Part shown: piece by piece, positions 19,101 to 28,100 of the stretch
Layout of the letters: the number at the start of each line of letters is the position of its first letter
Numbering within the stretch: the first letter of the stretch is position 1
Assembly: GCF_001442615.1 (NCBI RefSeq)
Contig: NZ_LMXN01000016.1
Span: 62,001-126,000 of the forward strand
Origin: Algoriphagus resistens
Lineage (GTDB): Bacteria > Bacteroidota > Bacteroidia > Cytophagales > Cyclobacteriaceae
Direction of reading: 5' to 3'
DNA length: 64,000 bases
Notes under the pieces: generated by a model
What the model saw: the letters and a program-made list of their open reading frames with translations, nothing else
Database searches by the model: none
Told to the model about the DNA's origin: nothing
Translations under genes and position numbers: made by a program

Positions 19101-21083
19101 ATGGATCCAATTATCAAATCATTAGAGCAGCTATATTGCGATAGCTTGACGAATTATTCAAGGAGAAAAACTATTCCTGTGAAAATCGGTGATGTCATCG
19201 TAGGAGGTGATAATCCAATTGTGGTTCAATCTATGACCACTATCGATACAATGGATACCGAGGGCTCCATCGAGCAAAGTATCCGAATGATCGAAGCGGG
19301 TTGTGAACTGGTAAGAATCACTGCGCCAAGTATCAAAGAGGCTGAAAACCTTCAGCACATAAAGGATGGGCTACGCAAAAGAGGCTACAATACTCCGTTA
19401 GTTGCGGATATTCACTTTACTCCAAATGCCGCGGAAGTAGCGGCCAGGATAGTCGAAAAAGTGCGGGTGAATCCAGGTAACTATGCTGATAAGAAGAAAT
19501 TTGAAGTCATAGAATATACCGATGCCACCTATCAGGAAGAGTTGGACCGGATTCGTGAACGATTTTTGCCGTTGGTAAATATCTGTAAGGAAAACGGCAC
19601 CGCGATGCGTATTGGGACCAATCACGGGTCACTTTCTGATCGGATAATGAGTAGATATGGTGACACTCCGTTGGGGATGGTAGAATCTGCGCTGGAATTT
19701 TTGAGGATCTGTGAGGACGAAAATTACTTCGATATTGTGATTTCGATGAAATCATCCAATACGCAGGTGATGGTGCAAGCTTATCGGTTGCTTGTTGAGA
19801 AATTAGATCAAGGTGGTTTCAAGCCTTACCCGCTTCACCTCGGAGTGACTGAAGCAGGAGAAGCAGAAGATGGTCGAATCAAGTCGGCAGTGGGGATCGG
19901 CACCTTGTTGGAAGATGGGTTGGGTGATACGGTTCGTGTGTCGCTGACCGAAGATCCTGAGTTTGAGGCGCCTGTTGCAAAAGCATTAATTGATCGATAT
20001 GCCAATAGGGTAGGGCATGCAGAGATTAAGCCGATTGAAGAATACCCCGTAAATCCTTATGAGCATTTCAAGCGGCATAGCACAGAGATTTACAATTTTG
20101 GTGGGCATAATGTTCCGCGTGTGATTACTGATATATCAAAGCTTGAGAAAATCACAGAGAAGGAAATGAAAGCTGTTGGTCATTTCTATCTTCCGGAACT
20201 TGACAAGTGGAAAATGAACGATCAGGGGTGTGATTTTGTCTATTCCGGAGCCAATCCTATTCCATTTATGCTACCAAATGGTATGAAGGAAATCCAAGAT
20301 GCGGCTATCTGGTCGGACGGACTTGACTTGAAAAATAAGTTTCCGCTGTTTGATGTAGCGACCTTTTCAATTGGTAAAAAGTTTCATCCGGAATTAAACT
20401 TCCTGGAAATTTTTGATAGCCAAATAGCAGAGGGAATAGCACTGACTTCTGGGAGGAAGGATACAGTTTTAATTTTGAAAACAGAGAACAAACATGCGAT
20501 GCCCGCGTTGAGGAGAGCATTTGTGAGCCTGCTTGCCGCAAAGTCTGAAACTCCGGTAGTGGTCAAAGTCAGTTACCCTGATCAATCGCAGGATGAAACA
20601 ATGCTTTATGCGGCCACGGATGTAGGCGGATTATTGATTGACGGCCTTGGTGATGGGATATTTATTTCCTCGGAGAAAGAAAGAGAGCATTCCCGGGATG
20701 AAATGCTGGCACAAATCAAACTTCATAATTCTGTGGGTTTTGGTGTGCTTCAAGCTGCGCGGACCAGGATGTCCAAGACAGAATATATTTCCTGCCCTTC
20801 ATGTGGCAGAACACTCTTTGATCTACAAGAAACTACCGCGATGATCCGTAAGCGAACTGATCATTTGAAAGGTGTGAAGATCGGGATTATGGGATGTATC
20901 GTAAATGGCCCGGGAGAGATGGCCGATGCAGATTATGGCTATGTAGGTTCCGGTAAAGGGAAAATTACATTATATAAAGGCAAAGAAGTGATGAAACGAT
21001 CTGTTCCTTCGGAAAAAGCCGTAGATAAATTGATAGAAATCATCAAGGAAGACGGAATGTGGAACGAGCCAGAAACTATCTAA
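19101..21083 (+). CDS. ispG: 4-hydroxy-3-methylbut-2-enyl diphosphate synthase, long three-domain type
   Basis: IspG (GcpE) makes HMBPP from MEcPP in the non-mevalonate isoprenoid pathway. At 660 residues it is the long form known from Bacteroidota and plants: a TIM-barrel first domain (VVQSMTTIDTMDTEGS, LVADIHFTPNAA, VRVNPGNYADKK), a large insert (about 290-545) and the iron-sulfur domain. Cys565 and Cys568 (SCPSCGRT) and Cys599 (IMGCIVNGPGEM) are the [4Fe-4S] ligands. It follows an SDR gene by 5 bases. Confidence 0.95.
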   Translation: MDPIIKSLEQLYCDSLTNYSRRKTIPVKIGDVIVGGDNPIVVQSMTTIDTMDTEGSIEQSIRMIEAGCELVRITAPSIKEAENLQHIKDGLRKRGYNTPLVADIHFTPNAAEVAARIVEKVRVNPGNYADKKKFEVIEYTDATYQEELDRIRERFLPLVNICKENGTAMRIGTNHGSLSDRIMSRYGDTPLGMVESALEFLRICEDENYFDIVISMKSSNTQVMVQAYRLLVEKLDQGGFKPYPLHLGVTEAGEAEDGRIKSAVGIGTLLEDGLGDTVRVSLTEDPEFEAPVAKALIDRYANRVGHAEIKPIEEYPVNPYEHFKRHSTEIYNFGGHNVPRVITDISKLEKITEKEMKAVGHFYLPELDKWKMNDQGCDFVYSGANPIPFMLPNGMKEIQDAAIWSDGLDLKNKFPLFDVATFSIGKKFHPELNFLEIFDSQIAEGIALTSGRKDTVLILKTENKHAMPALRRAFVSLLAAKSETPVVVKVSYPDQSQDETMLYAATDVGGLLIDGLGDGIFISSEKEREHSRDEMLAQIKLHNSVGFGVLQAARTRMSKTEYISCPSCGRTLFDLQETTAMIRKRTDHLKGVKIGIMGCIVNGPGEMADADYGYVGSGKGKITLYKGKEVMKRSVPSEKAVDKLIEIIKEDGMWNEPETI

Positions 21084-21128
21084 CTTTCGGGGTTTCTAAT
21101 AACCTCTAGGGTTTTGATTTAAGATATA

Positions 21129-21176
21129 AACCTTGGAGGAGACCCTTCGGCTTCGCTGAGAGTCTCCTCCGAGGTT
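21129..21176. repeat. Long imperfect inverted repeat
   Basis: AACCTTGGAGGAGAC (21129-21143) pairs over 15 bp (one G.T) with GTCTCCTCCGAGGTT (21162-21176), loop CCTTCGGCTTCGCTGAGA. No T-run follows on either strand. It could slow or end transcription after ispG, or be a REP-like element. Confidence 0.65.
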
Positions 21177-21225
21177 ACAATAATTAAATATCCAATCCTT
21201 TTTGTTAACCAAAAAAACTCAAACT

Positions 21226-21420
21226 ATGTCTGATACTAATAAAGCAAAAAGCTTCTTCAATATGGGTGATTTTGGAAACTACCTTGTGCGGGTTTTTCAA
21301 AAACCAGATCCCAACCAAAAGTCCAATTATAACCTGCGCATGATGCATGGAATCAACAAGATTTCCATCGTGGTTTTTTTATTGGCGCTGATTTTTTGGA
21401 TTGTGAAGCGGTTTATTTGA
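21226..21420 (+). CDS. Small single-helix membrane protein, unknown function
   Basis: 64 residues: a soluble N-terminal half with KSFFNMGDFGNYLVRVFQKPD and a C-terminal helix (SIVVFLLALIFWIVKRF). Short proteins with this pattern are conserved in Bacteroidota (I believe as DUF6728), with no known function. The frame can be read from TTG 21202, but ATG 21226 is the natural start. A terminator hairpin begins 6 bases after the stop, which supports it as a real, separately ended gene. Confidence 0.7.
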   Translation: MSDTNKAKSFFNMGDFGNYLVRVFQKPDPNQKSNYNLRMMHGINKISIVVFLLALIFWIVKRFI

Positions 21421-21425
21421 TTTTT

Positions 21426-21450
21426 TTAGCGCAGTGAGCGCTAAGTTTTT
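21426..21450. terminator. Terminator after the small membrane protein
   Basis: TTAGCGC-AGTGA-GCGCTAA stem (21426-21444) with a T-run on the + strand (21446-21450) and T's also before it, so it may act in both directions. Confidence 0.65.
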
Positions 21451-21510
21451 CGCATAGGACGTGGAGGTGCTTAATTAGTCCAGTAGATTTGACTTAAGGA
21501 GTAGTGCTTC

Positions 21511-21538
21511 CATATTGTTTTATACATAAAACAATATG
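21511..21538. repeat. Perfect 13-bp palindrome in the convergent gap
   Basis: CATATTGTTTTAT, loop AC, ATAAAACAATATG. AT-rich, no T-run next to it. It lies between two facing terminators, so it may be an independent binding site or a decayed terminator. Confidence 0.45.
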
Positions 21539-21565
21539 TGTAATAAACTGCTTTTTCTATAAAAC

Positions 21566-21594
21566 AAAAAAAGGATCCGGATTAATCCGGATCC
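21566..21594 (-). terminator. Rho-independent terminator of the DUF2723 gene
   Basis: The 22-base perfect palindrome built of GGATCCGGATT and AATCCGGATCC (21573-21594) is preceded on the + strand by seven A, which read as a T-run for minus-strand transcripts arriving from 21618. Confidence 0.85.
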
Positions 21595-21617
21595 CTTCTA
21601 CTAAGAATAAACTGATT

Positions 21618-24599
21618 TTACCTTCTATCCAGCACCCCTCCGCCACTTTGCTGCGGACCGAGGAATTGCTCCATTCTAAGCTTAAGCTCTTGGGCTTTTT
21701 CCTGATAACCTCTTTCTTCCAAAAGTGGGATGAAATACTTAATCATCTCAATCGAAATCATCATTTCACGGTCATAATCCCGTTTTTCTCTGGTATAGAA
21801 CTCGATCATATCCAATGATTTCTTCGATACTTTGTCGATGATGTCAAGCGCTTTTTCATCTTCCCCTACCTCAAAGAACAGTGGAGCAGATTGGCCGCTG
21901 GACAGATCATAAGGAATAGCTTCGTTTGGCATGACTTCAAGGCCATAGTTTAACAAAGTAGCAGCTTTTTCCATATCTCCTTCATCAAGCAGTGCAATTA
22001 CGATGCTGTTCAGCGCACTTCGGTGGTTGGAAGCAAATCTTCTATATTCCTCATCCAAATATGCATCAGGATTGTCCATGCCACGGAAAGAGAACTTGGT
22101 CATGTAGTTTTCATAGGCCAAATCAGCATTAACCAGCTCGTCGCGTACATAATCAGGCTTCCTTACTGGAAGCAACCGGTAAGTCAAGCCTTCCATCACC
22201 ACGTGATCCTGGATGTTGATCCCAATTGTAGCAAGAGATGTGTTATTGAAGTAGATTGGTCTATCCCAATTATTGGAGGTAATTAAGTCAATTAACATTA
22301 ATGTGCCCTTAGTGACATAGTTGCCGGTAATCTGCATATTCATTTGAGGAGAAAACAAAGGAGCAAACTCTTCAGGGATAATATCTTTATTGGCAATTGC
22401 TGAGCTGTCAACTTCCAAAATCAAGTTTCTGGAAGGCACCATGTTGGCAACAGATTTCCCACCGGTTTCCATTTTCAGAAGATCAGATCCCGAGTTCAAA
22501 AGTTTCAGATATTCTTTTGCAGAAATTGCATTCATGCCTTCTCTTTCCATCACGTATAACACATCGTTTGTGCCTTTTTGGTAACGGTTGGCATCTAGAC
22601 TGAACGGTAATGCTTCGGATTCATTTACTGGTCTGGTCATTTGCTCTACATACCAGTCCGTATCAAAATAACTCAATACGATCACTCTGACGTCAGTCCG
22701 GAAGTTTTCCACTTCCTGCACATACCACAGCGGGAAAGTGTCGTTATCACCGCCTGTGAATAGAATAGCATTTGGGGCACAGGATGCCAAGAAGTTTCTG
22801 GCAGAATCCACTGAGAAATATCTTCCTTTTCTGTTGTGGTCATTCCAGTTTTGGCCTGCCATCAGACCCGCTACCGGAAGGGTAAGAAGCGTCGCAATGA
22901 TTCCGGCAGTAGCCAGATTCTTGCTAGCTCTCCCGATCATATGGGCGATAGCCATTACACCGATGCCTATCCAGATCGCAAATGCGTAGAAGCTACCTAC
23001 ATAGATATAATCACGCTCTCTTGGCTCCACCGGAGGGGAATTCAGGTAAAGTACCAGCACTACACCCATCATCAGGAACAGCATCAAGTTTACGTAGAAG
23101 GACTTCGGATCAACTTTAGCCTGAAAGAATAAACCGATGATTCCCAACAAAAGCGGAAGCATCAGGTAATTGTTGTGGCCTTTATTCTCTGTGATGTAAT
23201 CTGGATAATCCTTGAATGCATCCGTGATTCCTATCCACGGGGCATCGCTAAAATCGGACTCTCTGCCGGAGAAATTCCACATAAAGTAGCGCCAGTACAT
23301 GTGACCCAACTGATGGGAGAACATAAAGTACAGGTTGTCTCCAAAAGAAGGATCTTGGCCTTCTCGCAGACCAAGCTTTTGACGGTAAAGTCTCTTGTGG
23401 CTTTCCTGTGTAGAATAGACTCTGGGAAGAATAGTCGTCTTAGTAGGATCGTAGGTGTTTACTAAAGAATAATCTACGATCTCATACTTGTCCTTGCCTT
23501 TCATGTAGACAGGGGCTCCCTCTTCCTGAGATACTAGCTGTGCAGTGAAATATTGTCCATGAAGCAGAGGTCTATAGCCATATTGCTCACGCTTCAGGTA
23601 AGAGACATAGCTGATGATATCTTTTGGGGCATTTTCATTGATAACCGGATTTTGGTTGGCGCGTACTACAATCAGCGCATAGCTGGAATATCCTATAAGG
23701 ATGAAAATGAATGACAGCAGGCACGTATTTAGAATAGCATTTCCTTTTTTTCGGGAATACCTGTAAGCATAAAATACTGCTACGAAAAACAAGATCATGA
23801 ATACGACGATTCCTGATCCAAATGGCAGGCCTATGCTGTTGACAAAGAAAATCTCCATGGATCCAGCTAAGCTTGGGAGTCCCGGAATGATAAAATTGTT
23901 AATGATAATCAATGCCACCCCCCCGAGGAACATGGCAAAAAAACCACCTTTGAAAGTTGGGTTTTCGTACTTTTTGAAATAATAGATAAGGGCCAAAGCA
24001 GGCAAGGTCACCAAGTTGAGTAAGTGGACTCCGATAGATAGCCCAACCAAATAAGCAATGAAAATCATCCATTTGTTCTCTTCACGAGGATCTTTAATTA
24101 CATCCCACTTTAAAAATGCCCAAATCACAATGGCCGTGAAAAACGAAGACATAGCATATACTTCCGACTCCACAGCCGAAAACCAGAAACTGTCTGAGAA
24201 AGTGTAAACCAACGCCCCTACAATTCCAGCGCCCATCAAAGTGATCGTTTCCCCTTTGCTTTCCTGACCTTCTACTACTTTGAAAAGCCTTTTCCCAAAC
24301 AATGTAATGGACCAAAAAAGGAATAGTATCGAGAAGCTTGAGAATAGTGCACTTCCTATATTCATCCAATAAGCTACCTGCAAAGGGTCACCAAAGGCAA
24401 AGAAACTAAACATGCGATAGACCAGAAGAAAGAATGGAGCTCCTGGAGGGTGAGGTACTTGTAGTTTGTAAGCTACTGCGATAAATTCTCCTGGATCCCA
24501 GAAACTAGCAGTTTGTTCGACAGTAAGGACGTAAACCAGCGTAGCTACCGCAAAAACGACCCAACCGGTCAGATTATTGATTTGCTTGTAATTGAGCAT
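21618..24599 (-). CDS. DUF2723 membrane protein, TMEM260-like O-mannosyltransferase family
   Basis: 993 residues. The N-terminal two-thirds hold about a dozen hydrophobic helices with the family landmark ASFWDPGEFIAVAYKLQ (acidic residues in the first periplasmic loop) and VPHPPGAPFFLL. The C-terminal part (from about residue 600) is soluble and contains FTGGDNDTFPLWYVQE. These are hallmarks of DUF2723, a GT-C-like family whose eukaryotic member TMEM260 is a protein O-mannosyltransferase. In Bacteroidota it is a candidate for protein O-glycosylation or surface polymer synthesis; the substrate is unknown. The gene stands alone on the minus strand between two + strand units. Confidence 0.85.
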   Translation of the reverse strand: MLNYKQINNLTGWVVFAVATLVYVLTVEQTASFWDPGEFIAVAYKLQVPHPPGAPFFLLVYRMFSFFAFGDPLQVAYWMNIGSALFSSFSILFLFWSITLFGKRLFKVVEGQESKGETITLMGAGIVGALVYTFSDSFWFSAVESEVYAMSSFFTAIVIWAFLKWDVIKDPREENKWMIFIAYLVGLSIGVHLLNLVTLPALALIYYFKKYENPTFKGGFFAMFLGGVALIIINNFIIPGLPSLAGSMEIFFVNSIGLPFGSGIVVFMILFFVAVFYAYRYSRKKGNAILNTCLLSFIFILIGYSSYALIVVRANQNPVINENAPKDIISYVSYLKREQYGYRPLLHGQYFTAQLVSQEEGAPVYMKGKDKYEIVDYSLVNTYDPTKTTILPRVYSTQESHKRLYRQKLGLREGQDPSFGDNLYFMFSHQLGHMYWRYFMWNFSGRESDFSDAPWIGITDAFKDYPDYITENKGHNNYLMLPLLLGIIGLFFQAKVDPKSFYVNLMLFLMMGVVLVLYLNSPPVEPRERDYIYVGSFYAFAIWIGIGVMAIAHMIGRASKNLATAGIIATLLTLPVAGLMAGQNWNDHNRKGRYFSVDSARNFLASCAPNAILFTGGDNDTFPLWYVQEVENFRTDVRVIVLSYFDTDWYVEQMTRPVNESEALPFSLDANRYQKGTNDVLYVMEREGMNAISAKEYLKLLNSGSDLLKMETGGKSVANMVPSRNLILEVDSSAIANKDIIPEEFAPLFSPQMNMQITGNYVTKGTLMLIDLITSNNWDRPIYFNNTSLATIGINIQDHVVMEGLTYRLLPVRKPDYVRDELVNADLAYENYMTKFSFRGMDNPDAYLDEEYRRFASNHRSALNSIVIALLDEGDMEKAATLLNYGLEVMPNEAIPYDLSSGQSAPLFFEVGEDEKALDIIDKVSKKSLDMIEFYTREKRDYDREMMISIEMIKYFIPLLEERGYQEKAQELKLRMEQFLGPQQSGGGVLDRR

Positions 24600-24736
24600 T
24601 TAATAAAAGGAATTTGACTGGCGAAAATAAAAAAAATAAATGCCAATTAGGGCGATTTTAGGTATTTTAAAACATCCCTGTATTTGCCGACGCTGGCTGT
24701 GTGATAAAAATTACACCGTTGAACTGAATTTGCGTC

Positions 24737-24744
24737 TACTTTTG
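24737..24744 (+). promoter_or_regulatory. Probable -7 promoter element for thioredoxin
   Basis: TACTTTTG matches TAnnTTTG 22 bases before the thioredoxin ATG; a TTG at 24719-24721 is closer than the usual spacing, so the -33 half is weak. Confidence 0.5.
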
Positions 24745-24766
24745 TTGTGACAAAAAACCAGAAATC

Positions 24767-25087
24767 ATGAGTGCAAAAGCTAAAACATTCCAGGAGCTGA
24801 TAAATGGGGACCAAGCTGTCTTGGTGGACTTCTTTGCTACTTGGTGTGGTCCATGTAAAATGATGCAGCCAATCTTGGAAGATGCTGCTAAACAACTGGG
24901 TGATAAGGTGAAAATTCTGAAAGTTGACGTGGATAAAAACCAATTGGCAGCCAGTAAATTTCAGGTCCGGGGTGTTCCGACTTTAATCCTTTTCCAAAAA
25001 GGCAAAATCCTATGGAGAGAATCCGGGGTGGTTCCGGCCCATCAGTTGGTCAATACGCTGAAAGCGAGTATTGCAGAAAATCCCTAA
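24767..25087 (+). CDS. trxA: Thioredoxin
   Basis: 106 residues, the normal thioredoxin length. The active site is FFATWCGPCKMMQP with Cys27 and Cys30; the cis-proline loop is RGVPTLILF, and FKVD-type core strands (KILKVDVDKN) are present. It is a cytoplasmic disulfide reductase. It precedes a persulfide dioxygenase-rhodanese by 168 bases, and thioredoxin could supply reductant for the persulfide chemistry there; this link is inferred from proximity. The gene has its own -7 element. Confidence 0.94.
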   Translation: MSAKAKTFQELINGDQAVLVDFFATWCGPCKMMQPILEDAAKQLGDKVKILKVDVDKNQLAASKFQVRGVPTLILFQKGKILWRESGVVPAHQLVNTLKASIAENP

Positions 25088-25130
25088 GTCTTGTGTGACA
25101 AAAGTCATTCTACGCTAAAGCCCAAAGCTA

Positions 25131-25138
25131 TACTTTTG
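25131..25138 (+). promoter_or_regulatory. Probable -7 promoter element upstream of leader repeat copy 2
   Basis: TACTTTTG matches TAnnTTTG. Transcription would start near 25143, placing the whole repeat element (from 25163) in the 5' leader of the dioxygenase mRNA. Confidence 0.5.
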
Positions 25139-25162
25139 AGAAGGAATTGAACATATACAGCT

Positions 25163-25254
25163 ATGAAATTGAGCGTGAAGAAAAATGTCACACACTGGAT
25201 GATTTTCAACCATGCGAGATTCCTTAGAACAATTGAAAAATAAAATATAATCAT
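25163..25254 (+). repeat. Leader repeat element, copy 2 (92 nt)
   Basis: Starts ATGAAATTGAGCGTG (25163-25177), carries the core CACACACTGG-ATGATT (one G fewer than copy 1), right arm CATGCGAGATTCCTT (25211-25225) and an AT-rich tail ending ATAATCAT at the ATG of the dioxygenase gene. Differences in the arms mostly keep pairing (C to T and A to G give wobble pairs). Confidence 0.78.
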
Positions 25255-26676
25255 ATGAAAGTCGAACAAATTTATACAGGCTGCCTAGCTCAGGGAGCCT
25301 ATTACATAGAATCAGAGGGAGAAGCCGCGGTAATCGATCCGCTAAGAGAGGTGCAACCCTACATAGAGAAGGCCGAGCGAAGAAATGCAAAAATCAAGTA
25401 CGTGTTCGAAACACACTTCCATGCTGACTTTGTCTCAGGACACATTGATTTGGCTGAGAAAACCGGTGCGGAAATAGTTTATGGGCCAACTGAGATGAAG
25501 CTGGGATTTGCTGCGCACATTGCCAAAGACGGCGAGGAATTTCAGGTTGGTAAAGCGAAAATCAAGTTAATTCATACTCCAGGGCATACCATGGAGAGTT
25601 CTTGCTACTTGCTGTTCAATGAAGAAGGGGTTTCGGAAGCAATATTTACAGGAGATACTTTGTTTATCGGCGATGTAGGAAGACCTGATTTGGCGCAAAA
25701 AGTAGTGGCCGATTTGACCCAGGATAAATTGGCAGGCTATTTATATGACTCATTAAGGAACAAAATCATGCCTTTGCCAGATGATTTGATTGTCTATCCG
25801 GCCCATGGCGCAGGATCTGCCTGTGGGAAAAACATGAGCAAGGAGACTTCGGATACGTTAGGCAACCAAAAGAAGACAAATTATGCGCTTCAGGAGATGA
25901 CCAAGGAAGAGTTTACGAAGCAGTTGGTTACCGGTTTAACTCCGCCTCCAGCTTATTTTCCTCAGAATGTGATGATGAATATCGAAGGATATGACAGTAT
26001 TGATTCTGTTTTAGAAAGAGGGGTCAAGCCATTGACACCTGCGGAATTTGAAGCTGCTGCCAATGACACAGGCGCCTTGATTTTGGATACCAGAGCTCCT
26101 CAGGTTTTTGCCAAAGGATTTGTGCCGAATTCAATTAACATAGGAATCGACGGAAGTTTTGCCGTATGGGTAGGGGCTATGATTCCGGACCTGAAGCAGC
26201 AGATTCTCCTGATTACGGATGAAGGAAGAGAAGAGGAAGTAGTCACTAGGTTGGCACGAGTAGGATATGATTACGCTATTGGTTACCTGAAAGGTGGATT
26301 TGAAGCTTGGAAAAAATCAGGTGAAGAGGTAGACCAGATTACTTCGATTTCTGCTTCAGAACTTGCGGAAATAAATAAGGAAAAGGGAGAGGTGAATATA
26401 TTAGATGTGAGGAAATTCTCCGAATTTCAGTCTGAACATGTATTGAATGCAGAAAATGCACCACTTGATTACATCAATGAAAGCATGCTGAAGGTTGATA
26501 AAAGCAAGACTTACTATGTTCATTGTGCCGGAGGTTACCGCTCGATGATTTTCAATTCTATCCTAAGAGCGAGAGGCTATGACAACCTTATTGATATTAA
26601 TGGAGGATTCAAAGATCTGAAGGAATCCGGCGAGTTTGAGATTTCAGAATTTGTTTGTCCAACTACGTTGCTTTGA
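25255..26676 (+). CDS. Persulfide dioxygenase-like metallo-beta-lactamase protein with two rhodanese domains
   Basis: 473 residues. Residues 1-210 form an MBL fold with the persulfide dioxygenase metal motif THFHADF (His54, His56, Asp58), HTPGH (His107, His111), TGDTLFIGDVGRPDL and YPAHG. Two rhodanese domains follow: the first (about 265-360) lacks the active cysteine (LLITDEGRE at the loop) and is probably structural; the second (about 370-470) has HCAGGYRS with Cys424. This order resembles CstB-type enzymes that oxidise glutathione or CoA persulfide to sulfite/thiosulfate. Its neighbours are thioredoxin and a YeeE/YedE pair. Its leader carries the 92-nt repeat. Confidence 0.9.
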   Translation: MKVEQIYTGCLAQGAYYIESEGEAAVIDPLREVQPYIEKAERRNAKIKYVFETHFHADFVSGHIDLAEKTGAEIVYGPTEMKLGFAAHIAKDGEEFQVGKAKIKLIHTPGHTMESSCYLLFNEEGVSEAIFTGDTLFIGDVGRPDLAQKVVADLTQDKLAGYLYDSLRNKIMPLPDDLIVYPAHGAGSACGKNMSKETSDTLGNQKKTNYALQEMTKEEFTKQLVTGLTPPPAYFPQNVMMNIEGYDSIDSVLERGVKPLTPAEFEAAANDTGALILDTRAPQVFAKGFVPNSINIGIDGSFAVWVGAMIPDLKQQILLITDEGREEEVVTRLARVGYDYAIGYLKGGFEAWKKSGEEVDQITSISASELAEINKEKGEVNILDVRKFSEFQSEHVLNAENAPLDYINESMLKVDKSKTYYVHCAGGYRSMIFNSILRARGYDNLIDINGGFKDLKESGEFEISEFVCPTTLL

Positions 26677-26962
26677 GTATCAAGTAACTGGAATAAATAG
26701 AGTAGGCTTTAGATGTTAGATGCAAGGCCTAAGAGTTAGGAAACCAGAGGATAGAGCTAGGATTTTAGAGCAGTGGTATGTGCCCTCACATGCCACTTGC
26801 TTTGAGCATCAAGCAGTGGATTTCCGCTTTTAAAAAGTGCAAAAGCATCACTGAGTAAGCACAACTCGTGAATTGAGGTGCTTTGGTCACCTGTCTTCGA
26901 GCTAATCAAGCAAGGAAAACCAGGTTTCTGTCCTCTGTTTAAATCACCCAAATACAATACTT
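26677..26962. other. Intergenic region with a hairpin and a partial copy of the upstream gene's 3' end
   Basis: A strong hairpin GTGGTATGTG-CCCT-CACATGCCAC lies at 26773-26796, without a T-run. Directly after it, bases 26797-26820 resemble 26668-26692, the last codons and first untranslated bases of the dioxygenase gene (TTGCTTTGAG-ATCAAG), so a small duplication is likely. No gene is supported here. Confidence 0.5.
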
Positions 26963-27544
26963 ATGAATCAATTTATTGACTGGATTTCCCAGCCTTGGCC
27001 ATGGTATGTGGCAGGACCGCTGATCGGCCTTACCGTTCCCGCTTTGCTGATTTTGGGAAACAAAAGTTTTGGAATCTCATCCTCTCTTCGGCATGTCTGC
27101 GCCATGTGTATTCCTGCAAAAATCCCTTTTTTTCAATATAACTGGAGAAAAGAGACCTGGAATCTGGTATTTGTAGTTGGCGTTTTAATCGGAGGTTTTG
27201 TGGCTACCGCATTTATGTCAAATCCTGAAGAAATAATAATTGCCACACAGACCCAAGCTGATTTAGCTGCTTTGGGAATTACCGATTTCTCCGGTTTGAT
27301 GCCTTCAGATATATTCTCCTGGAAAAATCTGTTTACGGCCAAAGGAATAGTATTCTTTGTTTTGGGAGGATTCTTGGTTGGGTTTGGAACTCGTTACGCA
27401 GGAGGTTGCACTTCCGGACATGCGATTATGGGTATCAGTTCCCTGCAGTGGCCATCTTTAGTCGCTACCATTTTCTTTATGGTTGGTGGGTTTCTGATGA
27501 CGCAGGTACTTTTGGCCCCGATAATGAAGTTGATAGGAGTTTAA
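26963..27544 (+). CDS. YeeE/YedE family sulfur transporter, first half
   Basis: 193 residues with about five hydrophobic helices and two cysteine motifs typical of YeeE/YedE proteins: RHVCAMC near residue 45 and GGCTSGHAIMG near 147. Related TsuA-type proteins import thiosulfate through conserved cysteines. Here the protein is split in two genes, as is common in Bacteroidota; the second half starts 11 bases downstream. Next to a persulfide dioxygenase-rhodanese, it probably moves thiosulfate or another sulfur compound; the substrate is inferred. Confidence 0.85.
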   Translation: MNQFIDWISQPWPWYVAGPLIGLTVPALLILGNKSFGISSSLRHVCAMCIPAKIPFFQYNWRKETWNLVFVVGVLIGGFVATAFMSNPEEIIIATQTQADLAALGITDFSGLMPSDIFSWKNLFTAKGIVFFVLGGFLVGFGTRYAGGCTSGHAIMGISSLQWPSLVATIFFMVGGFLMTQVLLAPIMKLIGV

Positions 27545-27555
27545 CCCTTCGCAAA

Positions 27556-28041
27556 ATGAAAGAAGCAGAAAAAAATATACAAGAGGTGGTTTGTGATTCC
27601 CCCAATTCTCAGGAGACTGGAGAGCGAGGTTTGGCTTTGATGAAGTATTTGATTCTAGGGGTTTTGTTCGGAATCGTGTTTGTGAAAGCTGAGATTATCT
27701 CTTGGTTTAGAATCCAGGAAATGTTCCGGTTGGACTCTTTTCACATGTATGGGGTTATCGGTTCTGCGATCGCAACTGGGATCATTTCCATCCAACTGAT
27801 CAAGCGATTCAAAATTAAATCCATTGCAGGTGAGGAAATCAAAATACCGAAAAAGGAATTTCGGAAGGGGCAGATTATCGGAGGGTTTATTTTTGGACTA
27901 GGCTGGGCGATTACCGGAGCATGTCCGGGGCCGCTTTTTGCTCAGATCGGATCTGGGTTTACTGTGGTTATTGTAACCTTGCTCTCAGCTATCGCCGGAA
28001 CCTGGGTGTATGGGAGATTCTCGGATAAGCTGCCAAATTGA
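27556..28041 (+). CDS. YeeE/YedE family sulfur transporter, second half (DUF6691-like)
   Basis: About 161 residues with four to five helices and the motif GLGWAITGACPGPLFAQIG, equivalent to the second cysteine site of the full-length family. A longer reading from 27406 lies inside the preceding gene in another frame; ATG 27556 was chosen because it gives a short polar N terminus (MKEAEKN) before the first helix. It pairs with the preceding gene to form one transporter and is followed by a terminator at 28069-28100. Confidence 0.82.
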   Translation: MKEAEKNIQEVVCDSPNSQETGERGLALMKYLILGVLFGIVFVKAEIISWFRIQEMFRLDSFHMYGVIGSAIATGIISIQLIKRFKIKSIAGEEIKIPKKEFRKGQIIGGFIFGLGWAITGACPGPLFAQIGSGFTVVIVTLLSAIAGTWVYGRFSDKLPN

Positions 28042-28068
28042 AGGAAAGAATTTGAAAACTGGTTGGTG

Positions 28069-28100
28069 AAAGCCGCTTTCTGGAAAGGAAGTGGCTTTTT
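28069..28100 (+). terminator. Rho-independent terminator after the YeeE/YedE pair
   Basis: AAAGCCGCTTTC (28069-28080) and GGAAGTGGCTTT (28087-28098) form a 12-bp stem with two wobble pairs, ending in TTTTT. Confidence 0.7.
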
